A stretch of 64,000 nucleotides of DNA from contig NC_060259.1 in the NCBI RefSeq assembly GCF_921293095.1, forward strand, positions 26,791,812-26,855,811, written 5' to 3'. This DNA comes from Ischnura elegans (Eukaryota > Arthropoda > Insecta > Odonata > Coenagrionidae). The notes beneath the pieces are model-generated. The model had not been told where the DNA came from. It saw only the letters and a list, made by a program, of their open reading frames with translations, and ran no database searches. Below are positions 1 through 11,800 of this stretch, in pieces. How positions within the stretch are numbered: the first letter of the stretch is position 1; every line of letters starts with the position of its first letter. The translations under genes were made by a program, and so were the position numbers.

Positions 1-887
1 ATACCCAGCATCAGACACAAAACACAAACTATAAAAAATTTTAATAGTCTACCAGACTAAAAACACTTATTTATTCAATAGGGCCCAAAAAACATCTTTG
101 ATTAATTACGAAATAAAACTGCATGGTTTACATAAAAAAGGCTGACTAATGAGATAAAGTGTAATTTTTCCACATTGAAATAACACCTAGCCTTCCCAGA
201 TTCTAATTTTACAGATGTCCCACAATGCACTATCAAGTGAACTGGCTCCCCTCCCTCCAATCCGAAGAAATCATTGCTGACTGGCCCACTAATGCTCACA
301 CCTGCCTGCCCGCCCAGAGGATGCTATCCCTCCACCATTATTCACCATTAATTTTAGGAAGAAATCAACAGATCATTATATAAGGGCTTAAAGGCTAGTG
401 TAAACTCTGATTTGGAATGTAGCACTTAACTGCACTGAAATGTGTTCGTTCAGGAGGGAGGACGAGAAGAGACATGAAGGATTCGAAAAGTGGGTGAGGA
501 GGAGGATGGATGGAGAAGGTGAAATGCAAAGAGAGGAAGAGGAATAATTAAGTGCTAAACATGGCGGGTGACTAGCAAAGGCTTCTAACTGAGGTATGAA
601 GGAGAAAGTAGGGTATAGATGCAGCTGGTACTGAGCAGGGTGGAGATGTTAAAAACCATTTACAAGGACAGTTAGTGACTGATGTTGCAGAACTGCAATG
701 TGCACACACGCCCTGTCACATCCATTGCAAATTAACCCTGCAGCAGAAGAAATTATGCATGATTTAGCAGGCAAATAAATATAGAAATGCACAGTAACAC
801 TTAGCAATAAAAAATTATTTTTTACTGGCCTTTATTATTTTTCAATGGTCTCTCACTCTATCCAGCAGAACTTAACTTTCCTCATCA
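1..887. other. Non-coding AT-rich stretch
   Basis: No recognisable gene or repeat boundary. It includes a purine-rich run (about 450-545) and short open frames with no family resemblance. Confidence 0.5.
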
Positions 888-2060
888 CTACATAGTATTC
901 CAAACCAAACTGTCTTCTCTCTCACACAGATCATTGGTAATGCCGCACTTATTAAAGCTTTTTATCACAACGTCTTCTTGCATCAGCTTCCATGAATTTA
1001 TAATCCATTGGAATATCTGGCTCAGCACTGGTTTTCTCATCCTTCCTGTCAGCATGGTTTCACGAACCATTCACACCATGCATTGCCTATCCATGTTAGC
1101 CATGAAGGGATGGTTTATACAGGCATCCAGAGACTGCAGCACTAATGCCATCCTCCCTGGAATAATGAATTGGTCCATTTTATGACTCTTCAAGTATTTT
1201 TTCACATCTTCTCCATCAGGTGACTATGAAAACTATTCGGGACAAGCATACTTGGTAGGTTTAGCAGATCTTCTGGGTGGTGTTGCCTCCACATTTTATC
1301 CAGACTAATACTGAACAGTTGTACATCCACCCTTTACGTTGCAACCAAACAATGATGCCTGCAGGTAAATTTTCTTTGTGTGGCATTTTTCTTCTGAAAA
1401 TAACATATGGTGGAAGTTTCTTCCTGTCTGCCAGCATGATAGTGCTCCACTGTTCTTCTCCCCCTCCAGTTGTCGTCCTTACAGATTTTGCTCCCTTCAT
1501 ATCAACTGTGCACTCAATCAGCATTCCAAAATAAATGCATTTGGTCTGCATTTCTGATTTGGCCTGTTAATTACAAATTTTCTTGTTTTTGGCCAATTAC
1601 ATACATAATGCTGAAAGTTTAGCAATTTTTCCTCGTATATTTCAGGAAGATATGGAGATATAGTTGTCTTCACATGGAAAAGTCATTCCTTTGATAAAAT
1701 AGACGTATCCATCCAGCACCAGCCTTAAAATCAATATGCTAACTTTCACCCCCTTGTAATTTCAAGCACCATCAAAGCACACATTTCCGTCGACAGAGCT
1801 TAGCCAAATTGTCATCTACCTCGAATGCCTTAATCACTGTATTCCTATATCACGACAGCCTTTGTTTGAGGAGAGGAGTTTCACAGATTTTCCTTGATGA
1901 GACCTTCTGTCCCTATTGGTGTGGAATAATGCTACATTATCATTCCTCCGGTATGCATGATTTGGCGGCATGGTTCCCTACTTCCTCAACGGCGTTTTTC
2001 AGCTGTCATATAAGATAGCAATTTTTTGCCCATGTTCATTTTGGAACTCCCTGTGGTGGC
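888..2060 (-). pseudogene. Tigger/pogo transposase, decayed
   Basis: Read on the minus strand, scattered frames follow the CENP-B/jerky-like pogo transposase in order. An N-terminal helix-turn-helix remnant lies near 2030-1930 (MGKKLLSYMTAEKRR). A middle segment near 1700-1560 has LPEIYEEKLLNFQ. The DDE-domain core is at 1551-1261 (MLADRKKLPPYVIFRRK, PAGIIVWLQRKGWM). Then come VLQSLDACINHPFMANM near 1140-1090 and VIKSFNKCGITNDL near 970-930. At least four frame breaks or stops separate them, so it cannot encode a transposase. No terminal inverted repeats were found. Tigger transposases normally move DNA by cut-and-paste into TA sites. Confidence 0.8.
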
Positions 2061-2366
2061 ATTTACACAAATGCTAATAATCACAATATTTTCTCAGTTG
2101 CGCTTAGGGTCAGAGCATACAGTAGAGTCACGCAAAGTTTCCTGTTTGATGGAAAAAGAGAAAGTTAGGGGGGTGAAAAATTCTTGCGCTTGCACTTGCA
2201 CCCATGGCCAATACTGTTCTCCAATTGCACTCCACTCTCTGGTCTTCTCTGACAATAAGACAAGTTTATAGATGACTGCGTACCTTGAGTCACCCTAAAA
2301 CTGGCAAGCCACAATCCCTTCCCCTTCACGGCTCACACTGAGCAACAAGGTCACTCAGCTCTTTAA

Positions 2367-3830
2367 AGCCGATGTCCCACGGTCAAATTTGCGTAAAAAT
2401 ATTTTGATCAAAATTTGATGCAACTGACGCGCACACTGTCCCATGGTCAAAATTTTGTCCAACTGGCTTTTGGTCCTATCGTTTGTACAAATCACCAATT
2501 TGTACAATTGGATAGGACAGGTTCTAAATTTTCATCCAATTGGATGAAACCAACCAATCACAGGGCCTTTGACAAAAAAGCATCGCCAAGCGCTGACACA
2601 CAGGCCAAATACGTTAAACTTATTTATCGTCTGCATGAGTATTTTAATTAATAATTATGTATATTATGGACACAAAAATAAACTTTGTTGTATTCCACAC
2701 AGTATGCATTAAAAACCCAACCGGTTTCCACCTTTTCAGGTCGTTATCTTAATCGTAAACCTCTAGATAAGGACCTGAAAAGATCGAAACCGGTTGAGTT
2801 TTTTCATTAGTATTGTATGGAATACTAAAAGGTTTAGCTTTAAATTTATAATATCACGATACCACGAAGTGAATTCACAAAACATTATTTCAAATATATA
2901 TATATGTTCGTGATCATCTATTTCATCGCCTGGTGTGGCCCTAAAGGTAAATATGAGCAAAAATTTGTCTTAGTGATAGGCGATGGAAGCTCTCAACTAG
3001 GAAATCCGTAATAATCAGTTGATCTTAAATAGAAAGGAAGCGATCTTTAGAATCGCAATACCAGGAGGGATGTTTTGGAAATAATAAAAGATTTACTTAA
3101 GGTATCGAGGCCGAATTTTAAGCTTTATGGAAGGCATACAATGCGAGCGAGCAGCTGGAGAAATGACTAATATGAACTGACGATTGTACCTGTGAAACAC
3201 TACAGCTGCCCGTTTCTATTACTATGATTATAGGATAAGGACCTTATTTTAGAAACTGCTAGATTAGGAGAGAAAAATGTGATTTAAATGCACGCTTACA
3301 GCACTATTCATAACATCTCCTCAACCACAATGTCCATCATTTATTAATAACATTTTCCTCGCGGGAATAAACTGCCTCACGTTTGTATCCTGGCGTTTTA
3401 TTCTGCCCTCAACCTTGCTGATAAGGGACATGAAAATATATTGACTTGTCGTCAATTATTATCGATAATAAACGGGAACATCGGCGACCAACTCCTTCTC
3501 CAACATGTTTAGCATGCTTATTCCAACGCTTTCATACCCCTTTTCCAGCCAAGGCCAAGTTCAGCATTCCTTCTGTTTTCTTTTTTTTGCATCTTTAATG
3601 TTCAAGAGGCCTGTTCAAACAATTTCGCCTGCTTAAAAAGAAAGAATCCTCCACCTCCACAAGTTTCCTAGTTGTTTACATAAATATCGTCTTTCGTTTG
3701 TTTTTGATCAAAATGAGATGCATCGTGGGACACCCCCAGTCCAGTTGTATCAAAATATTTGCATCAAAATTTTTGGACAAAACTTTTGATCAAAATATTT
3801 TGACGCAAATTTGACCGTGGGACATCGGCT
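2367..3830. mobile_element. 1.46-kb TIR element with TAA duplications (PIF/Harbinger-like, non-autonomous)
   Basis: The ends are inverted copies beginning AGCCGATGTCCCACGGTCAA and running about 45 bp into GATCAAAA-rich sequence. TAA flanks both sides (2364-2366 and 3831-3833), the 3-bp target duplication typical of PIF/Harbinger. There is no transposase inside. The interior holds a separate hairpin at 2690-2830. Confidence 0.75.
2690..2830. repeat. Hairpin with AACCGGTTTC / GAAACCGGTT arms
   Basis: Imperfect inverted repeat: GTATTCCACAC...AACCGGTTTC...CCTTTTCAGGTC on the left pairs with GACCTGAAAAGATCGAAACC and GTATGGAATAC on the right. The right arm has the GAAACCGG word common at arthropod retroelement ends. 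No protein content. Confidence 0.6.
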
Positions 3831-4671
3831 TAAGGATTTGAGAGTTAGGCAGATATATAAAATATTCTTACAGCATTTTTAACTGTTTCTTCTAAGAAAA
3901 AAGGTGCACCCCTAACATGAGTTTATACGATAGTACATATTAAAGAGATCAATTATGAAAGCCACAATTATTCCACGAAAACCTCTAGAAAACTGTGAAT
4001 ATAATGTACTTCAGGATAGAGAACCGTGGAAATGAGCATCAATTGATGTCATATCCAGGCAATTCCATAAGCTTAGTCTCATTTTAACCCTTTCGCTACT
4101 AATGATGAAAATATGCAGCAGGGCGTTTCATGACCCAGGAGATGAAAGCAGCATATTTTTGTCAGAGATTTTCCAACACAGGCGAACGAATGCCAAAAAA
4201 AACATGTTTCCTTGCTCTCCCCCTTTTATGACGGCTGATGGTTTGCGAAGGCTTAGTATCAGAACCAAGAAAGCACGACTAAGGCCATACCCTCAAATTC
4301 TGGGTGCAAGTACCCGGACTTGTCTTATATTACCCCTCTTTGTGATAAGGGTCCACACTCATACAATTGTTCATTCAGTTTTCGAATTAAATATTTCTTC
4401 CTTTCTCAAAAAATATAAACAAACTATTGAATTCTTTATCTTTTCAGCAGCATTTACAATTTTCAAATGAAACTTTCCCATAAATATTAACTTATTTCTC
4501 AATTTTTGTATAAAAATCAACATGGAAACTGTTAATGCATTAAATTCGTTAATATTGATGGTAAAGCTTCATTCAAAATTTGACGATTCTCAGAATAAAA
4601 AGAGGAAATCAATTCAAAGTCTGCAATTTATGTGCAAGCAACAATTATCCATATAGCTAATTCATAAAAAC

Positions 4672-5395
4672 CAAGCATGAGTTGACCACAAACCAATACC
4701 ACTGGTAGGGTTATAAACCTGGAAAGGGTGGAGCCTAACTACCCTCCATGTCTGAAATAATGTCAAATCCCCACTGGGAATGGTCGAAAAAGTTGGGTGC
4801 TGAGAGTGTGTGATTATCCACAAGACCATTCTTAACGAATGTCCTACAAAAATGCTCCGTAAGTAGGGGATGGAGGAGTCTCTTGGGGTTCAGTCCAGCA
4901 GTCATGCTAAGTAGAGAACTCCACTGTCTCAAAAGGGATAAAATATGGAGCATTCAGGAATGTTTTGCATAGTAATCAAAATACACTCATGCCTCGATTA
5001 GCGCAATTTCGATTAGCACAATTTTGATATAGCGTAAATTCAATCCTCTGGGAAAACATCCTATCACTGCTTAGCCCAATCAAATAACCTTTCATACTCT
5101 CTTGATAAATTGTGAACTTGCACTAAGTGCACACGAAATTACACTCATTTTACGCATATTAACCCTTTCGAGACGGCGGAGTTTTCGTCTTATCATGACT
5201 GCTGTACTGAGCCCCAAGAGACTCGTGGTGCGGAGCATTTTTGGAGGACATTTGGAGGGTCTCGTGGATAATCACACGCTTTTAGCTCCAACCTTTGTCG
5301 ACCCCTCCCAGCGAGGACTCCGAGGGTAGTTGTGCTCCCTCCTTTCCGGGTTTACAGCCATACCTGTGGCATTGGTTCGCGGTCAACTTATGGAT
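4672..5395. repeat. Diverged inverted repeat of two TTAA-type MITE ends
   Basis: The arm at about 4675-4945 is the reverse complement of about 5159-5395 (shared words TGTGTGATTATCCAC, GAGTCTCTTGGGG, AAAAATGCTCCG), with about 215 bp between. The right arm begins TTAACCCTTTCGAGACGG, like piggyBac-type MITE ends; the left arm ends in the decayed complement CTCAAAAGGGATAA. A third similar end, TTAACCCTTTCGCTAC, is at 4084. The spacer (about 4985-5040) contains a Tigger-like end, CTCGATTAGCGCAATTTCG. Confidence 0.65.
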
Positions 5396-5666
5396 TGCTT
5401 GTATGTATTTGGCATATGGATAATTTTTGCTTGCACGTAAATTGCAGGCTTTGAATTGAATTCCTCATTTTTTTCTGAGCATTGAGAACTGAGCACTGAG
5501 AACTCGAGTTACCGCTAGGAGAGGTGATAAAAGACGAGGGGTCAGGGTAACTGCTCCTGGATTCTGAGGGTAAAGCCTAAACCCCGCAGTATTGGGTCCC
5601 GAAACAAAGAAGCGTTATACACCCCCAACTGTCATAAAAGGGGGAGAGCTAGGAATCAAGTGAACA

Positions 5667-6398
5667 ATGGCAAAAAATAGGAATGTGGATAGAAAAGTAA
5701 AGGAATTATCAAAGAAAAGCATAAACCAAGAAGAGAAATTGAAAGTGATCACTTCTTTGAAAACAGAAAGCATCAAAGCGATATTGAGCTAAAGTTTAAG
5801 CTCACGACGTCGACAGTCTGCACTATTGGTCTGAATTCAGATGAGGTTAAATCGTCAGTGACATCAGCCGCACCAACTTCAGTCAAGCGGTCAACACATA
5901 TGCCAAGTTCAATGCTGGAAAAAAGGAAAGATTCTAATTACCTGGATTTATAAAAAAACGGTTGAATGATGTTCCTCTATCACAGGCAATTATTTGTGCA
6001 TAAGCTTAGGCTTTATATGAATCTTAAAAGAAAATGAATGAGGTGATTGCTCCGAGACATTTAGTGGAAGCTCCAGATGGTTCCAGAATTTTGAACTTCG
6101 AGCTGGTGCTTTAGTGCTACGATACCAGGTGAATTTGCAACTGCTGATAGCAGTCGCCACAACATTTTCTGATGAACTCAAATCTGTGATTGAGAGTGGA
6201 TCCTTTCCCCCTCAACCAGTTTTTAATGTCAACGAGACGGAATTGTTTTCAAAGAGATTGTATTTTTCATCATTTTCATTATTTTTTGATCATTTTCAGG
6301 GAAGAAAAACCTGTGTCAGGTTTCAAGGCATTTAAAGATCATTTCACATTGCTGCTTGATACTAATGCCTTGGGGGACTTCAAATTAAAGTCAGTTAC
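5667..6398 (+). pseudogene. Tigger transposase, decayed and truncated
   Basis: From an ATG at 5667 the frames read in Tigger order: EEKLKVITSLKTESIKAIL, then (shifted) QMRLNRQ and SETFSGSSRWFQNFELRA, DELKSVIESGSFPPQPVFNV, and SGFKAFKDHFTLLLDTNALG followed by DFKLKS. Several stops and frameshifts break it. The first catalytic Asp of the usual NVDETGLF motif is Asn here (FNVNETELF, codon 6231-6233). The element stops at about 6398, where an unrelated minus-strand fragment begins. Confidence 0.8.
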
Positions 6399-6725
6399 GA
6401 TTGGATTGTCAAGTGTCTCTACGCTAAATAAAGCCTTCAAAAATGCTTCAGTAGTTGCAACAACAAGCTCCTCCTTAGCTTTCTTTGACTAAGTGACTGT
6501 GTGTTCAAATGATAGCTGTCATTTTGCAGGTCCCCTTTCTTTCGCACGTTTATGTGTATCGCTACTGATGTGCTTTAACAACCTTTCACATCTTTCAAAT
6601 TCAAATCTTTTATCGCAAACTTTGCACAGTAATACTTTCACATAAAATCCTTCTGAGCTGAATTCACTTACCCTGGAATGAGCGGTATCACTAGCTTTTG
6701 GCATTTTAAAATTCCTTTCTTTCAT
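6380..6725 (-). pseudogene. BED-finger N-terminal fragment of a transposon protein
   Basis: The frame 6725-6519 encodes MPKASDTAHSRVSEFSSEGF then LLCKVCDKRFEFERCERLLKH and HKRAKERGPAK, a BED-type zinc finger with a C..C...H...H arrangement. Beyond a frame break it continues near 6500-6400 as KKAKEELVVATTEAFLKALF. Such modules begin hAT-type transposases and domesticated relatives. Only the N-terminus is present, and it ends against the Tigger fragment. Confidence 0.6.
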
Positions 6726-7069
6726 TCAATATTTAAAGCTGGAACCACAATAAAAAAAACAGTCCAACCACAAAACACAACCACACATGATGGTGTTTTC
6801 AAACTGAGTGCTGGGTAGCTACGGTATAACCATAGTACTGTATAATTGGGCGAAATGTTTCATGTCGTGGGTTCCCTTTCAATAGCCCTCACCCAGGTGT
6901 GGAGGGAAGGTAGGAAAGCAGCTAAATACAACAAAATCACTTAATTTTGATTACAGCTGTTGCCAATCGGTCAGGAAAGGCAGTGAAAGAAGCACACATA
7001 ACTAAAAATAATCGGAATCAAAGAAACTTGAAAAATTATTTCCCACTTATCAATCCTGAAACATCTAGA

Positions 7070-7709
7070 ATGAGATGCTTTATCACCTGAAGAATTAGAT
7101 ATTAGATTTGGCCAATGTCAAAATAATTTTTTTTGCATTGAAGCTCAGTGGAGAGCTGAATATCCGACGATCTGTCCGCTAATAAGGAGAACCCCCTCTC
7201 CTCCTATCTTTTCTGTTCCTTTCTTCCCTTCCCCCAACTGCTAGCACTTCATGCTTCCAAATAACCATACGTGTCTATGGATGTCTTTAAAGGAATCGAA
7301 TCACTCAGTTGACGGCACGGCACCATTGACGGCCGCCTTGGTCGCCACAGCGCCCATTTCAATCCAGCCTGGCGGTGCGCCGCCTACGGCATGAAATACA
7401 GGCAGTGCTACATTGAGGCCGCTTTCTGATGAAACGACTTTTCGCCGGCTGCCATACACGTCACGATGCCATGAAATTCAGGCTGGTTTCAGACGAGACT
7501 ACTCTCTGCCACACTGTGGGCCGTGCCGTGAATGGCGGCCCGTTCCAAGCCAGCGGCCGGGTTTAAGTCAACAGAATTGTTACATTACTGCTCGGCATTG
7601 ATGCGTGCCGGGTGCCTGAGCTTGTATTTCTGCTCTTCCGCAGCCACATTAAATTTCTTTCAGCAGTTTCATAATATCTAATTCTTCAGGTGAGAAAGTG
7701 CCTCATTTT
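7070..7709. repeat. Inverted-repeat unit with GC-rich core
   Basis: The outer 36 bp (containing CACCTGAAGAATTAGATATT) recur inverted at 7671-7709. The core at about 7300-7620 is GC-rich (GGCACGGCACC, GGCCGTGCCGTG), in sharp contrast with the surroundings. This suggests a MITE, possibly with another element inside. I see no clear target duplication and no gene. Confidence 0.5.
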
Positions 7710-8390
7710 AAATATTACAGGTTTGATACATGGGAATGGAGGAGAGAGGCTGTGATAAATTTAATTGTAAATTCTGGCGGAGAAATCACAACACTGCGTG
7801 ATAATACACGGATGCATTATGCGCAAGACTAAACAAGCCAATTTAACTTGGAATCGTAATAAGATAGAGCAAATGAAAGTTGACAGCGTAAAACAATGAA
7901 GGCTTAGGCTTTAATAGATTATGACTCATTAGCTGTGATTTTTTTCGCAAATTCACCTAAAAATCGCAAAAAAAATGCAAAATTTCATTTTTATTTACAG
8001 ATTTCGCGATATCGCATTGTATGAATTTCACGGACCTCTGTACATTACTTAACTATAATTCATTAGTCAACAACGATATTCATCCTCTGTCAAAGTATTT
8101 TCATATTTAATTGGACATTATGAATTTCATTGGTATGATGATTTGTACTTATTGCTTATATTTTTGGTTCGCTGTAATATTTGCCGAGATGTATGAAATG
8201 ATCACGGGCAGCCAAAATAATGGTATTCTTTGCTTTTTGGTGACTTTTCTTACAGGAACAAAATAATAAATTTTGTTGTAGTTGCTTGATATTTTCTTAT
8301 TGGTTCAAATATGTAGGAGCCATGGAACAATATGCCATGGAACCATATACTATACTATATACGGAGCCATGGCACAATACATATATATGT

Positions 8391-8540
8391 ATGGGGAAAA
8401 TTTGAAAGCTTCAGTTGCTGGTGTAAAGGAGCAAGTTGATAAATTGGTATTTGTTCGACCTTTGAAAACAAGATACAATGGAGAAATAGGAGATGCTGCT
8501 GTGGGGAGGGTGACTGAAGTACAGCAAAAGCATGGCAAAT
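8391..8540 (+). pseudogene. Fragment of exosome subunit RRP4 (EXOSC2)
   Basis: The open frame reads GENLKASVAGVKEQVDKLVF, VRPLKTRYNGEIGDAAVGRV and TEVQQKH, closely matching the start of the S1 RNA-binding domain of RRP4, a cap subunit of the RNA exosome. The expected upstream residues (HGT.MGEE) survive only in another frame around a short duplicated CATGG-containing stretch (8321-8390). The downstream W..D.NSRLDSVLLL part is absent. No splice signals fit, so this is a captured or retroposed fragment rather than an exon. A Tigger-like end follows at about 8590-8640. Confidence 0.7.
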
Positions 8541-8740
8541 GCATCCCTATCTTCCCAATGTTAAAATGCTCTCGTATAACTCAAAGTCTTATAGCACAAA
8601 GACCCCAAGGAACACATCCTTCACGCTAAAAGAGGCATGGATGTACAATTCAATCATCTTGGTTGAATTATCCATAATTGAAAAGAACAACCTACACCTT
8701 GAATACACCTAATAGGCAAAAGAAAAAACTGATCACTCAC

Positions 8741-8845
8741 CAACTGCTGCAAACGAGTCAAATCAGTCTCTCCAATTTGTTGAGAATCACCCAAATACCA
8801 TGGGATGGATTCATTCATATCCATATTAATATTTGATAAATCATC
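8741..8845 (-). CDS. USO1: p115 exon 15 (residues 770-804), last one visible
   Basis: Thirty-five codons between TTTTTAG and GTGAGTG: DDLSNINMDMNESIPWYLGD, then SQQIGETDLTRLQQL. It is acidic and weakly helical. The perfect donor implies at least one more exon to the left. I found no convincing continuation in 1-8740, though short exons would be easy to miss. Confidence 0.75.
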
Positions 8846-11800
8846 CTAAAAACAAAGAAAAGTTTAAATTTAATACCATTAAGGCACCAATTATGATTCC
8901 CAAATACATGAGATCATGAATGGGCTAATACAGAATAACTCAACTCACTGTTTGAACACTCTTCTCTATCCTATACACCTTTCTTGCTAGCTCAGAAATT
9001 GCACGCAATCTATAATCTTCAGGTTCCTCTCCAGGTATATTTTCAGGAGGAGGAAGATACAAATGAGCATTTTTCATAAACCTTCCAATTCCTCCAAGAC
9101 CCAAGCCTTCAAATTTTATCTGAGCTTTTAGAAGTAAATTTTGATCTTTTAACTGCTGTATAGATGCTTTCATTTCTTCTAAAGAGGCCTATAATTAAAA
9201 AAAAATATTACAAATAATAATTAGCAAAAAAAGAAAAGCTACATCATAAACATTTATCATCCCATGAAAAACAAATTAAAAATTTGAAGAGTAATTTCTA
9301 TCAATTATCACAAAGAATATTTTAATTGCATTATACTTGGAGCAATAGTATACACAATTTTTCCTCAACAATAATCACATACCTTTTGAGCCTCTAACTC
9401 AGCATCTCGTTTCTTTATTTCATTCATTAGGTCCTTGATTGTTTCTTCTTTCTGGTGAAGGCGACTTGCTAACATGTCCCTTCCTCCAAGAGCATGAGCA
9501 CCGTCAGTTGACCCATTGGCAAAATCAAGATGAGGCTTGGCTGTGATACTCTTGATTATTACTCCTGCAATAAATTTTAGCCCTCATTTGTATTTATACA
9601 TATATGTAGTTCGGTGATCAAAATCTTATACCGTGCCATATTCATTTTGAGCAGTTCTTTCCTATTTTTAGTGATTAACTATAGACATTCTTATTATTTT
9701 TAGGTTAACATGGTTTTAGGTGGAAGGCCCATTGCCCTCAAGAAATAATTGTTCCAATGGATGTTTCCTGAACACAAAGACATTTATCTGCATGAGTCAT
9801 TCTGGGAAAAGAGACACATCCTTTCTAATACGCATGAAAAAAGTAAGTCCCATCTTTATTTCCTTTGAATTATTTTCCCCTTTTATACCCTTTTTCTGAA
9901 CTGTTGGTGGCTGGGCGGTAGAGAGCTAATAGCCAATCAAAAGCGCTACCTCATCCACCTCACCGTTCCCCTTCATCCCCTTACCTTTCCCCTCTATACG
10001 GGTGACCAGTGTTGCCAGTCCACGGAAATAATTGCACGTGAGGCAGTACAAGCGAGAATTCCATAGATTAAATTTTGCAACACTGCAAGCTGGAGAGCAA
10101 TGCTCACTGCACGAAGTTGGAAAGAGACTGCGGCCTCCTACATACTTTCACCTGCCACTCTTCTGTGATTGGCTAGAAGAGTGGGTGGGCTTCAAGCACG
10201 TTCAAGGTCACCCGTCATCAGGTCGGAAAAAGGGTATAGATGTTCGACAATTCCAGTGCCCTTCAAAGCCCATTCATAACCCTCTACCCTCAACCAAGCG
10301 TAACTGCTTTTGTAAAAAAATACATTCTCCATTGTTTGTCCAGAAATTCTAAAATTCTATGCTCCATAGCAGAGCTTTGTGATTTGAATTACGGTGCACA
10401 TTTTAGATCCCGAAAGGCTTGCATCAAACTTCGTAACAACATTGCTTTCAATTTTGTTAGGACTGTGACTTAAGTTCACCATTTCGTAACACCAGAAAAT
10501 TTCATAATATCATTTATTTGACCACATGCAGACAAAGGTACCCATTTCATCAGGACCATGACTTAACGGCATAACAATTAAAGCTTCAAATTAACATTAT
10601 TTGTATCATAGAGAGTCTACAGTACTTTAAGGCTACAATTTCAACATTTTCATTGCATATTGAACTTTTCCTTTCTAGAAGGTTAAGAATTTCTCAAGTA
10701 CTATGGAATTCATGAGACAGTTTTAATTTTCTCCCAAACAATGAGTAAAACACAATTTGACTGATAAACCTTTGAGCCTTCATTAACGTACAAGAAAAGT
10801 TGCCATAGCAATTAGGTACTTACAATTAGAAGTGGTACTCTGTGGTCAAGATACTTTTTGTCTTACCTTCCAATGCCTTGAAAAGTCTACAGAATTCATG
10901 GTCAAGAAGCAATTCACTGGGTTGTTTTGGCTGAAGCTGAGGTTGCTTAGCTGCTTTACTGTACAATTCATGGCGGGAAACTTCTCCAAGTTTATCCAAA
11001 AATATTTCAAGCCCAATTCTCTTCATGATGAGTTGCCGAAGGTTTTCCTGGGTCATAGAATCAATATTAAACATTACTGAGTAAATTAATTAAAGATTAT
11101 TAAACGCTTATTCATATAATGAAATTCTAAAATTAGTTATAATAAATTATGATTTGCATGCAACAGCTTTTGTGACATAAATGCATCACATGTTCATTCT
11201 TTAAGAGCAAATCAAATGAAGGAGATGATTCAGAAAATGATGAGACAGTCATTCATTAATTTTACACCATACAAAGGATATATAGATATTAGGATGTGTA
11301 ACTACTGAGCTAATTTAAAGTAAATAATAAAATAAGCCCTTATCAAGGTAGAATTTTAAACCAAGAAACAAGAAAGAAAAAAGGACATACCATATATGTC
11401 TGAATATAGTCCCCCCTTTTTTCCAAAAAATGACCATGGTAGACTATATTCAAACGCATTTTTTAGATTATTTCCTCAAACTGAAGTCTCACATTAGGGG
11501 GGGGGACTATATTCAGAGAGGGACTATAATCGGAGAAATACGGTACATTGTCATGAACATTATCCCATATATAGGTATATCAGGCTTATAATGCGGCAAA
11601 ACAAATGACAACTTGATAGAAAACTGTTTTTTGAGTAGTAGTATTGAGATGGTGTGTAGGGTGTGTCGACATCTAGGTCATTTCGCACCACTACTGTATC
11701 ATTTAATTCCAATATTTCGATGGAAATAGAATAAAAAGATAGCCACTGTACATGTTGACTTCATAGAAGGAGTGAGAATACTTCAATTTTATTAAAGAAG

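Noticed and set aside
4102..4470. 122-codon frame
   Set aside because: Starts in a TTAA-type MITE end and shows no protein family features.
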